DNA from: Clostridia bacterium
GTDB taxonomy: Bacteria > Bacillota_A > Clostridia > Oscillospirales > CAG-272
Reading direction: 5' to 3'
NCBI GenBank assembly: GCA_017407725.1
Contig: JAFQWB010000090.1
Span: 1 to 6,425 of the forward strand
DNA: 6,425 bases
Shown: in pieces, positions 1-4,622 of the stretch
How positions within the stretch are numbered: position 1 is the stretch's first letter
Layout of the letters: every line of letters begins with the position of its first letter
Program-made: the position numbers and the translations under genes
The notes under the pieces: model-generated
The model's input: the letters and a program-made list of their open reading frames with translations, nothing else
The model's database searches: none
What the model was told of the DNA's origin: nothing

Positions 1-17
1 ACTGAGCTACGCCCACC
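1..17 (-). tRNA. partial tRNA, 5' end only (possibly tRNA-His)
   Basis: Read on the minus strand from 17 down to 1, the sequence is GGTGGGCGTAGCTCAGT. It has a seven-base acceptor strand (16-10), the invariant T8-A9 and the start of a D arm (GCTCAG). The rest, including the anticodon, lies outside the window. It follows the minus-strand tRNA-Arg by seven bases, as tRNA-His follows tRNA-Arg on the plus strand, and it has a possible extra G before the acceptor (17), as tRNA-His does. The histidine identity is inferred from that symmetry only. Confidence 0.7.
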
Positions 18-24
18 ATAATAC

Positions 25-98
25 CGTACCTTGGGGGATTCGAACCCTCGACCTACTGCTTAGAAGGCAGTTGCTCTATCCGGCTGAGCTAAAGGTAC
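25..98 (-). tRNA. tRNA-Arg (anticodon TCT)
   Basis: A complete cloverleaf reads on the minus strand. The acceptor GTACCTT (98-92) pairs with AAGGTAC (32-26), with discriminator G at 25. The D arm has GCTCAG, the anticodon loop is CTTCTAA with TCT at 64-62, and the T loop is TTCGAAT. CCA is not encoded. It should read AGA (and AGG), the main arginine codon in the genes of this window. One oddity is that the second T-stem pair (48 with 34) is an A-C mismatch where the plus-strand copy has a G-U wobble. The acceptor stem differs from the other copy by a compensated pair (U-A instead of C-G), which suggests selection to keep it folded. Confidence 0.95.
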
Positions 99-136
99 AA
101 GTTGAAGCTTGCTGTGCTCGTGATCCACAAGGACAG

Positions 137-144
137 ATTATAAT
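137..144. promoter_or_regulatory. possible -10 element between divergent tRNAs
   Basis: The palindromic ATTATAAT contains a perfect TATAAT on both strands (139-144 on plus, 142-137 on minus). On the minus strand it sits 38 bases before tRNA-Arg, giving a predicted start near 130. Neither strand has a good -35 hexamer 16-18 bases away (the minus strand shows CAACAA). The call therefore rests on the -10 alone and on position. Confidence 0.35.
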
Positions 145-224
145 ACATAGCCGATTCTGTTGTTGGCGGTGGAAAATTTGAAAATGGAACAATAACCTGG
201 AATATAGCTAATGCCGCATACTGA
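144..224 (+). pseudogene. possible 3' remnant of a protein gene
   Basis: An open frame from 144 ends at TGA 222-224 and encodes a tail containing VVGGGKFENGTITWN and ending IANAAY. The in-frame TAA at 141-143 means no complete gene can lie here, and there is no start codon or ribosome binding site. Two things make it more than chance: the stop codon falls inside a well-formed Rho-independent terminator (213-238), as at a real gene end, and the Gly/aromatic-rich FENGTITW string loosely resembles C-terminal repeats of secreted cell-wall proteins (LGFP-like). It may be the leftover of a gene broken by rearrangement at the tRNA pair. At this length random coding potential is a real alternative. 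Confidence 0.25.
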
Positions 225-238
225 GTGTGCGGCTTTTT
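213..238 (+). terminator. Rho-independent terminator
   Basis: GCCGCATAC (213-221) pairs with GTGTGCGGC (225-233) in a nine-pair stem with one T-G wobble and a TGA loop, followed by TTTTT (234-238). It ends two bases before the plus-strand tRNA-Arg. It probably served the broken frame just upstream, or it lies in the tRNA leader. Confidence 0.8.
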
Positions 239-240
239 AT

Positions 241-314
241 GTACCCTTAGCTCAGCCGGATAGAGCAACTGCCTTCTAAGCAGTAGGTCGGGGGTTCGAA
301 TCCCTCAGGGTACG
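241..314 (+). tRNA. tRNA-Arg (anticodon TCT)
   Basis: A complete cloverleaf: the acceptor GTACCCT (241-247) pairs with AGGGTAC (307-313), with discriminator G314. The anticodon stem ACTGC/GCAGT encloses the loop CTTCTAA with TCT at 275-277. The T stem GGGGG/CCCTC has a G-U at its second pair, and the T loop is TTCGAAT. CCA is not encoded. It is nearly identical to the minus-strand copy at 25-98, with which it forms an inverted pair, and tRNA-His follows after 18 bases, so the two are probably co-transcribed. Only two bases separate it from an upstream terminator, so its promoter must lie before that hairpin or transcription must read through it. No convincing promoter is visible; TTGAAA at 178-183 with TATAGC at 203-208 is a weak candidate. 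Confidence 0.96.
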
Positions 315-332
315 TTTTATCTTTAATAATAT

Positions 333-407
333 GGTGGCTGTAGCTCAGCTGGTTAGAGCGTCAGGTTGTGGCCCTGAAGGCCGAGGGTTCGAATCTCTTC
401 AGCCACC
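333..407 (+). tRNA. tRNA-His (anticodon GTG)
   Basis: The acceptor GTGGCTG (334-340) pairs with CAGCCAC (400-406). The extra 5' G at 333, diagnostic of bacterial tRNA-His, faces C407. The anticodon stem TCAGG/CCTGA (361-365, 373-377) holds the loop TTGTGGC with GTG at 368-370. The T stem GAGGG/CTCTT carries two G-U pairs. CCA is not encoded. It is the second gene of the plus-strand tRNA pair and is followed four bases later by a strong terminator. Confidence 0.95.
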
Positions 408-411
408 CTTT

Positions 412-446
412 ATCGACAATCCTTTTGAAGGCTTGTCGATTTTTTT
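412..446 (+). terminator. Rho-independent terminator of the tRNA pair
   Basis: ATCGACAA (412-419) pairs with TTGTCGAT (433-440). After one mismatch, CCTT (421-424) pairs with AAGG (428-431) around a TTG loop. A run of T follows at 441-446. It ends the tRNA-Arg/tRNA-His transcript. Confidence 0.92.
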
Positions 447-460
447 ATTTTAAGGCTTAT

Positions 461-490
461 GGGGGTGCTGAGCATCCTTTATTTTTTATT
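461..490 (+). terminator. terminator-like hairpin before the radical SAM gene
   Basis: GGGTGC (463-468) pairs with GCATCC (472-477) around a TGA loop, and two outer G-T pairs are possible. A T-rich tract (478-490) follows. The tract ends where the ribosome binding site of the next gene begins (491). It may be a back-up terminator for the tRNA unit or a leader attenuator for the downstream gene. The short stem limits confidence. Confidence 0.5.
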
Positions 491-504
491 ACGGAGAATC
501 TGTT

Positions 505-1401
505 ATGTATAATCCAAAGGAATGCACTCTTTGCCCGAGAAGATGCCGAGCAAACAGGGTGGACTTTTCAAGAAGACCCGTGTGCGGTGCGGGAGATAAA
601 ATACGTGTGGCAAAAGCTATGCTTCATTTTTGGGAGGAACCCTTTATTTCGGGGAAAAGAGGGTCGGGAGCCATCTTTTTCAGCGGATGCTCGCTTAAAT
701 GCACCTACTGTCAGAACTATGATATAAGCCATGAAAACAAGGGTGCGGATATAAGTGAAGAAAGGCTTTACGAAATATGCAGGGAGCTTGTGAATAAGGG
801 AGCGCATAATATAAATCTTGTCAGCGCAGACCATTTTGTGCCCTATATCGCGCCCGTGATGAAAAGAGTGAAAAGCGAGCTTTCCGTTCCGATAGTTTAT
901 AACTGCTCGGGATATCAGAGTGAAGAAATTCTTTCCTGTCTTGACGGCATAGCCGATATTTATCTTGTTGATATGAAATATAATTCGGGTGAGTCCGCAA
1001 AGAAATATTCTCTTGCCGAGAACTATCCCGAGGTGTCGAAGAGGGCGCTTGGAGCAATGGTACGTCAGACGGGCAAATGTCTTTTTGACGCCGATGGAAT
1101 GATGATTCGCGGAACTGTGGTAAGGCATCTTGTTTTGCCGGGACTTTCAAGAGAGAGCGAGAGTATAATAGATGAGCTTTCTGAAAAATATCGAAAGGAC
1201 GATATCCTTCTCAGCCTTATGAGTCAGTATACACCAAACGGAAGAGAGGGTGCACCGACAAGAAGGATAACCGGACTTGAATATAAAAGAGTGTGCGATA
1301 AGGTTATAGAGGCAGGCTTCGACGGATGCTTTCAGGACAGAGGGTCGTCGGTTTCGACCTACACGCCCGATTTCGATCTCGAAGGAGTTTTAGAAGACTA
1401 A
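505..1401 (+). CDS. radical SAM protein, PflX-type (pyruvate formate-lyase activase-like)
   Basis: This 298-residue cytoplasmic protein has the radical SAM signature CxxxCxxC at C62, C66 and C69 (GCSLKCTYCQNYDIS), which binds the [4Fe-4S] cluster used to cleave S-adenosylmethionine. Ahead of it is a conserved N-terminal motif CTLCPRRC (C7, C10, C14) plus C27 (VCGAGD), and then HFWEEPFISGKRGSG at 41-55. This order is typical of the COG1313/PflX family of activase-like proteins, whose substrate is not established. It resembles glycyl-radical activases, but no glycyl-radical enzyme lies nearby, so the partner is unknown. The start at 505 is supported by ACGGAG at 491-496, eight bases upstream. 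No promoter is clear between the tRNA terminator and the gene. No clear terminator follows; the next gene has its own promoter. Confidence 0.9.
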   Translation: MYNPKECTLCPRRCRANRVDFSRRPVCGAGDKIRVAKAMLHFWEEPFISGKRGSGAIFFSGCSLKCTYCQNYDISHENKGADISEERLYEICRELVNKGAHNINLVSADHFVPYIAPVMKRVKSELSVPIVYNCSGYQSEEILSCLDGIADIYLVDMKYNSGESAKKYSLAENYPEVSKRALGAMVRQTGKCLFDADGMMIRGTVVRHLVLPGLSRESESIIDELSEKYRKDDILLSLMSQYTPNGREGAPTRRITGLEYKRVCDKVIEAGFDGCFQDRGSSVSTYTPDFDLEGVLED

Positions 1402-1420
1402 AAAAAGGCGAAAAGCATCA

Positions 1421-1436
1421 AAAAAAAGTCAAAAAA
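1421..1436. repeat. A-tract repeat, copy 1
   Basis: AAAAAAAGTCAAAAAA, two A-tracts about one helical turn apart, occurs here and again exactly at 4313-4328, each time upstream of a likely promoter. It may add DNA curvature or act like an upstream promoter element, though AT-rich spacers can match by chance. Confidence 0.4.
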
Positions 1437-1459
1437 GGGCAGGAAAGATGATAAGAGTA

Positions 1460-1488
1460 TTGCAATTTTTCTATATTTATTATATAAT
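1460..1488 (+). promoter_or_regulatory. sigma-A-type promoter of the dCMP deaminase operon
   Basis: TTGCAA (1460-1465) and TATAAT (1483-1488) are separated by the ideal 17 bases in a very AT-rich stretch, with A-tracts upstream. Transcription should start near 1495, leaving a leader of about 30 bases before the start codon at 1525. It likely drives the four genes ending at 4251. Confidence 0.85.
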
Positions 1489-1510
1489 ATAGATTGTATT
1501 ACTATGTATA

Positions 1511-1516
1511 AGGGAG
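1511..1516 (+). promoter_or_regulatory. ribosome binding site that fixes the dCMP deaminase start
   Basis: AGGGAG lies eight bases before ATG 1525. The in-frame ATG at 1504 lies ahead of this site and has no Shine-Dalgarno sequence of its own, so 1525 is preferred. Confidence 0.8.
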
Positions 1517-1524
1517 AACAGGTC

Positions 1525-2004
1525 ATGGAAAGAGTAAGTAAAACAAATTATTATCTTGATATTGCACAGGCTGTTGCAAGAAGATCTACCTGCTTAAGAC
1601 TTAAATACGGAGCAATAATCGTTAAGGATGACTCAATTGTTTCGACAGGATATAACGGTGCTCCCAGAGGACGTGCCAACTGCTCGGATCTCGGAAGCTG
1701 TACAAGAGCTGAGCTTAATATTCCGCACGGTCAGAGATATGAGCTTTGCAGATCGGTACACGCAGAGCAGAATGCAATAATCGCCGCATCAAGAGAGGAA
1801 ATGATCGGCGCAACACTTTATCTTGTCGGACTTTCCGCAAAGGATGAATCTCTTGTTTCGGGCTGTGACAGCTGCATGATGTGTAAGAGATTTGTTATCA
1901 ATTCGGGAATCGCAAAAGTAATTATCAGAGATACCGAGACCGAATACAGAGTTGTAGAGGTTGCAGACTGGGTAAAGAACGACGATTTAAATACGGTAAA
2001 ATAA
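1525..2004 (+). CDS. deoxycytidylate (dCMP) deaminase family protein
   Basis: A 159-residue zinc-dependent deaminase that should convert dCMP to dUMP, feeding thymidylate synthesis in the cytoplasm. The catalytic zinc motif is HAE (H79, E81) in CRSVHAEQNAIIAASR, with the second half at C117 and C120 (SCMMCKRFVINSGI). The segment 40-60 (STGYNGAPRGRANCSDLGSCT) and the Cys-rich insertion before HAE (C53, C59, C75) are typical of the COG2131 dCMP deaminase/ComEB group rather than of tRNA or cytosine deaminases. The usual Pro before the first Cys of PCxxC is Ser here (S116). It is the first gene after the promoter at 1460-1488. The next gene starts 18 bases after its stop. A 166-residue form from ATG 1504 is less likely. 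Confidence 0.92.
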   Translation: MERVSKTNYYLDIAQAVARRSTCLRLKYGAIIVKDDSIVSTGYNGAPRGRANCSDLGSCTRAELNIPHGQRYELCRSVHAEQNAIIAASREEMIGATLYLVGLSAKDESLVSGCDSCMMCKRFVINSGIAKVIIRDTETEYRVVEVADWVKNDDLNTVK

Positions 2005-2022
2005 ATTCTCACGGAGAGACAA

Positions 2023-2754
2023 ATGGCAAAAACTAAAAACATACAAAACGCAAACGACAGATTCGACCCTAGGCCCTGGCTTATAGGAATTGCGGTCATT
2101 CTTGCTGTCGGAATGCTTCTTTTTGCATACTACGAATTTATCTGGAGCAAAAATAACAGTTCCGATTATGAGGAATTCTCAAAGGTTTCCGACGGTATCA
2201 TAGAGAATAAAGAAACGGGACTTCGCTATTTTGAGCTGTCGGGAAGCTATGAGGCAAGATACAGAGTTACGAATACCTGCTACGGAAAGCTTGGAAAGAC
2301 AAACCTTTATCAGCTTGCGTATAAGGACAGTAAGGGCAATGCAGAGGCTGTCAGCGGAGAGCTTTATCTTGCGCTTTCGCCCGAGGACGGAGGCAAGGTT
2401 TACGCCGCCGAAACTCAGAGTGCGCCTACTCTTGACGGATTTAAGACAAGCACCGTTTACGTTTGTACGGATATAAAGGACGAGCTTGTTGCCGCAATCA
2501 CTTCATTTTCGGGAAGCGATGCGACTGCGCTTGTGAATGAATATCTTGCAAAGGAAAAGTATGAGGGAGAGGGAAATCCCTATGAGACCTATAGATTAAG
2601 ACTTATTTCCGATTCTTGCGGATGGCTTTACTACGTGCTTTACCTTGTCAGATGCGATAACGGAGATTACTATATTTACGGGGTTGACGACCGTACGGGA
2701 TATGCCGTAGAGTCGACAAGATTCCATTCGTCACTCGGCGGAGCGGTAAACTGA
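2023..2754 (+). CDS. single-pass membrane protein of unknown function
   Basis: I do not recognise this 243-residue protein. Residues 1-17 are polar with net positive charge. About 19-37 (LIGIAVILAVGMLLFAYYEF) form one hydrophobic membrane segment, and about 200 residues rich in Tyr, Ser, Gly and acidic side chains follow. This implies N-in topology with an extracytoplasmic domain. There is no lipobox or obvious signal-peptidase site. Four Cys lie in the outer domain (NTCY, YVCT, DSCG, VRCD). The start has ACGGAGAG at 2011-2018. It sits between dCMP deaminase (18 bases upstream) and rimI (two bases downstream), so it is translated as part of this operon. It occupies the place where tsaB often lies but has no TsaB-like features (no ASKHA-type N-terminal strand, and it carries a membrane anchor). 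Confidence 0.85.
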   Translation: MAKTKNIQNANDRFDPRPWLIGIAVILAVGMLLFAYYEFIWSKNNSSDYEEFSKVSDGIIENKETGLRYFELSGSYEARYRVTNTCYGKLGKTNLYQLAYKDSKGNAEAVSGELYLALSPEDGGKVYAAETQSAPTLDGFKTSTVYVCTDIKDELVAAITSFSGSDATALVNEYLAKEKYEGEGNPYETYRLRLISDSCGWLYYVLYLVRCDNGDYYIYGVDDRTGYAVESTRFHSSLGGAVN

Positions 2755-2756
2755 AA

Positions 2757-3212
2757 ATGAATATAGAATACTCGGCTTTTTCGGGCGAGTACGCTGAGAT
2801 AGTTGAAATTGAAAACGAGTGCTTTACAGATCCGTGGACTCTTTCAATGTTCAGAGAAAGCGCCGAAAGTAAGCTTAACTATTTTTATACCGCAAGATGT
2901 AACGGCAGGATCTGCGGATATATACTTGCGGGAGTGATTTCTCCCGAGGCGGAGATAATGAGCATAGCCGTAAAAGGCGAGTTCAGAAAAATGGGCATTG
3001 CGGAAAGGCTCATAAGAGATTTCATTGCTTCCGATATGATGAAGGAAAACGAGGCCATATATCTTGAGGTCAGAGTGTCGAACTCTGCCGCAATAGGGCT
3101 TTATGAGAAGATTGGCTTTGAAAGACTCGGTATCCGCAAAAATTATTACAGACTGCCAAAAGAGGATGCGCTCGTAATGGCATATTTCAGTGATCGGGAA
3201 GGTAAAGAATAA
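2757..3212 (+). CDS. rimI: RimI, ribosomal protein S18-alanine N-acetyltransferase
   Basis: A 151-residue GNAT-fold acetyltransferase, the normal RimI length. RimI transfers acetyl from acetyl-CoA to the N-terminal alanine of ribosomal protein S18. Visible landmarks are ECFTDPWTLSMF (21-32), the substrate-side motif of RimI; R77-K-M-G80-I-A82, the acetyl-CoA pyrophosphate loop; YLEVRVSNSAAIGLYEKIGF (102-121), with E104 and Y116 matching the catalytic Glu and Tyr known for E. coli RimI; and the RKNYY..P.EDALVM C-terminus. The start codon lies two bases after the previous stop. GGAG at 2740-2743 is rather distant (13 bases), so translational coupling is likely. Its neighbour tsaD is the classic RimI partner in bacterial operons. 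Confidence 0.95.
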   Translation: MNIEYSAFSGEYAEIVEIENECFTDPWTLSMFRESAESKLNYFYTARCNGRICGYILAGVISPEAEIMSIAVKGEFRKMGIAERLIRDFIASDMMKENEAIYLEVRVSNSAAIGLYEKIGFERLGIRKNYYRLPKEDALVMAYFSDREGKE

Positions 3213-3216
3213 TTCC

Positions 3217-4251
3217 ATGATAATAATTGCTTTTGAATCATCGTGTGACGAGACCTCTGTTTCGATAGCAAAATTTTATAAAGACGAAAAGGGTAAGGAC
3301 AGAAGAGAGGTTCTCTCTGTCTGCACCGCATCACAGATACCGATACATGCACTTTACGGAGGCGTTGTGCCCGAGATTGCAGGCAGAGCGCATATAGAAG
3401 CAATATCGTCGCTCACCCATAAGGCGTTTGAAGAGGCGTCGCTTACGCCCGATGATGTAGATGCGGTTGCGGTAACAAACTCGCCCGGTCTTGTGGGAGC
3501 GCTTCTTGTTGCGGTCAATTTTGCAAAGTCCTTTGCTATGGCATACAATAAGCCGCTTGTTCCGGTCAACCATATAAGAGGACATATTGCGGCCGCATAT
3601 TTTGAAAACGAGGATCTCGAAGCACCCTTTTTCGCACTTGCCGTTTCGGGTGGACACACCTCTATGATGAGAGTGACCTCTCCCACAAGCTTTATTACCG
3701 TGGGTGTTACAAGAGACGATGCGATAGGCGAGGCCTTTGACAAGGTTGCAAGAATACTCGGTATTCCTTATCCGGGCGGAGCAGAGCTTGATAAGCTTGC
3801 AAGCATGGGTGATCCGAATGCGATAAAGCTTCCGAGCGCATCGCTTGCAGGAACGCTTGACTTTTCGTTCAGCGGAATAAAGACTGCTGTTGTAAACTAT
3901 GCCAATACAGAGAAAATGCTTGGAAGAGAGCTTTGCCGTGAGGACGTTGCCGCATCCTTTACAAAGGCGGCGGTCGATTCTGTCGTAAAAAATATAGACA
4001 GAGCGTACGGGGAGTATGGTTTCAAGACTCTTGTCGTTTCGGGCGGAGTTGCCGCAAACTCACATCTCAGAGATGCGCTTTCAGCCTGGTCAGATGAAAA
4101 GGGAGTAAGACTTTGCATTCCTTCAAAGAAATTCTGCGGTGACAATGCGGCTATGATAGCATCTCAGGGATACTACGAATATCTTGCGGGAAATACAGCG
4201 GACGAATCGCTTAACGCATCGCCCACAAGCAGAAGCTCAAGAGAAGTTTAA
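3217..4251 (+). CDS. tsaD: TsaD, tRNA threonylcarbamoyladenosine transferase subunit
   Basis: A 344-residue ASKHA-fold protein of normal family length. With TsaB and TsaE it transfers the threonylcarbamoyl group onto A37 of ANN-reading tRNAs (t6A), in the cytoplasm. Motifs: ESSCDET (7-13), the metal-binding HIRGH (H119, H123), SGGHT (144-148), GEAFDK (171-176), SGGVAAN (275-281) and CGDNAAMIA (307-315, metal ligand D309). The start at 3217 gives the standard MIIIAFESSCDET beginning. A GTG at 3190 in the same frame would add nine atypical residues overlapping rimI. The nearest Shine-Dalgarno-like bases (GGGAAGG, 3196-3202) are 14 bases away, so coupling to rimI (stop at 3210-3212) is likely. 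tsaB and tsaE are not in the window. It is the last gene of this operon, and no clear terminator follows. Confidence 0.97.
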   Translation: MIIIAFESSCDETSVSIAKFYKDEKGKDRREVLSVCTASQIPIHALYGGVVPEIAGRAHIEAISSLTHKAFEEASLTPDDVDAVAVTNSPGLVGALLVAVNFAKSFAMAYNKPLVPVNHIRGHIAAAYFENEDLEAPFFALAVSGGHTSMMRVTSPTSFITVGVTRDDAIGEAFDKVARILGIPYPGGAELDKLASMGDPNAIKLPSASLAGTLDFSFSGIKTAVVNYANTEKMLGRELCREDVAASFTKAAVDSVVKNIDRAYGEYGFKTLVVSGGVAANSHLRDALSAWSDEKGVRLCIPSKKFCGDNAAMIASQGYYEYLAGNTADESLNASPTSRSSREV

Positions 4252-4312
4252 GGGCAATTTTTACCATTTTAAGTAAAAAAAAACGAACAAAATTTTTGTT
4301 GAAAAAGTACAT

Positions 4313-4328
4313 AAAAAAAGTCAAAAAA
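4313..4328. repeat. A-tract repeat, copy 2
   Basis: An exact 16-base match to 1421-1436. It lies just upstream of TTGACA (4334-4339), the position of an upstream promoter element. Confidence 0.4.
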
Positions 4329-4333
4329 AGTAC

Positions 4334-4362
4334 TTGACAAGGGCTTTTTATTCATTTTGGAT
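4334..4362 (+). promoter_or_regulatory. possible promoter with perfect -35 and weak -10
   Basis: TTGACA at 4334-4339 is a perfect -35 with A-tracts directly upstream. At a 17-base spacing the -10 would be TTGGAT (4357-4362), only three of six consensus bases. It overlaps a near-match DnaA box on the minus strand (4356-4364). If used, it would give a leader of about 250 bases carrying all the DnaA boxes. Confidence 0.35.
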
Positions 4363-4396
4363 AACATTATTCATATCCCCAAACGGGTGTGTAAAA

Positions 4397-4511
4397 TGTG
4401 GAAAACTCGGGCTTTGAAAATTCAAAATCGACGGTTTTTCCACAACTTTGTTGTCTTTCAACATAAAAATGCACTATTAGTTGTGGAAAAGTGTGTGGAA
4501 AATGTGGGAAA
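4397..4511. promoter_or_regulatory. DnaA-box cluster
   Basis: Four exact copies of TTTTCCACA, one base from the TTATCCACA consensus, lie within 106 bases: minus strand 4405-4397, plus strand 4436-4444, minus strand 4490-4482 and minus strand 4502-4494. A weaker fifth (TTTCCCACA, minus strand 4511-4503) directly abuts the fourth. Such density of one 9-mer is far above chance even in AT-rich DNA. DnaA binding here could start replication or control the downstream primosome genes. Confidence 0.8.
4436..4490. repeat. 12-base perfect inverted repeat of extended DnaA boxes
   Basis: TTTTCCACAACT (4436-4447) is the exact reverse complement of AGTTGTGGAAAA (4479-4490), with 31 bases between. The identity extends three bases beyond the 9-base box, so flanking bases are conserved too. 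Confidence 0.8.
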
Positions 4512-4558
4512 ATACACTCGTTTGTGAAAAAAATCAAATGAATAAAAAATTTGTAGAC

Positions 4559-4588
4559 TTGAACAATTGCGCCGCAAAGTACTAAAAT
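4559..4588 (+). promoter_or_regulatory. candidate promoter of the DnaD-like gene
   Basis: TTGAAC (4559-4564) and TAAAAT (4583-4588) are 18 bases apart. The predicted start near 4595 precedes ATG 4623 but follows the ATG at 4587, favouring the later start. An alternative with TTGCGC (4567-4572) and TATAAA (4590-4595) overlaps it. Confidence 0.5.
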
Positions 4589-4607
4589 GTATAAAATAAC
4601 GAAGGTG

Positions 4608-4616
4608 AAAGGAAAG
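4608..4616 (+). promoter_or_regulatory. ribosome binding site that fixes the DnaD-like start
   Basis: AAAGGAAAG has its AAGGA core (4609-4613) nine bases before ATG 4623. The in-frame ATG at 4587 has no such site. Confidence 0.7.
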
Positions 4617-4622
4617 CTCGTA

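Larger units (their letters stand above)
4252..4622. other. 371-base AT-rich gene-free region, origin-like
   Basis: There is no plausible coding sequence here. From left to right it holds: A-rich sequence with no convincing terminator for tsaD; an A-tract repeat (4313-4328) next to a TTGACA hexamer; a near-match DnaA box TTTGGATAA (4356-4364); two TTATTCAT copies (4348-4355, 4367-4374); a cluster of DnaA-box sequences (4397-4511); an AT-rich stretch (4512-4566) that could be an unwinding element; and a candidate promoter and ribosome binding site for the DnaD-like gene. The layout resembles the origin sequences seen beside dnaA in many Bacillota, yet no dnaA is in the window. Confidence 0.6.

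Noticed and set aside
368..727. Plus-strand open frame starting inside tRNA-His
   Set aside because: It overlaps tRNA-His, two hairpins and the first part of the radical SAM gene in another frame, and it has no family-like motifs.
568..1128. Long minus-strand open frame
   Set aside because: It lies wholly inside the radical SAM gene on the opposite strand and has no recognisable motif.
1388..1403. TTTTAG/CTAAAA inverted repeat at the end of the radical SAM gene
   Set aside because: The stem is short and AT-rich and is followed by A rather than T, so it is not a usable terminator on the plus strand.
1504..1524. Upstream ATG for the dCMP deaminase
   Set aside because: It lies before the AGGGAG ribosome binding site (1511-1516) and has none of its own; 1525 is correctly spaced.
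3190..3216. GTG start for tsaD nine codons upstream, overlapping rimI
   Set aside because: The added residues are not TsaD-like, and ATG 3217 gives the standard N-terminus beginning MIIIAFESSCDET.
4286..4300. AACAAAA/TTTTGTT palindrome after tsaD
   Set aside because: It has almost no G-C pairs and no T-tract after the stem, so I do not call it a terminator.
4413..4426. TTTGAA/TTCAAA small inverted repeat between DnaA boxes
   Set aside because: Six AT-rich pairs are expected by chance here; nothing links it to a known operator.
4587..4622. Upstream ATG for the DnaD-like protein
   Set aside because: It has no ribosome binding site and overlaps the candidate -10; 4623 has AAAGGAAAG at suitable spacing.
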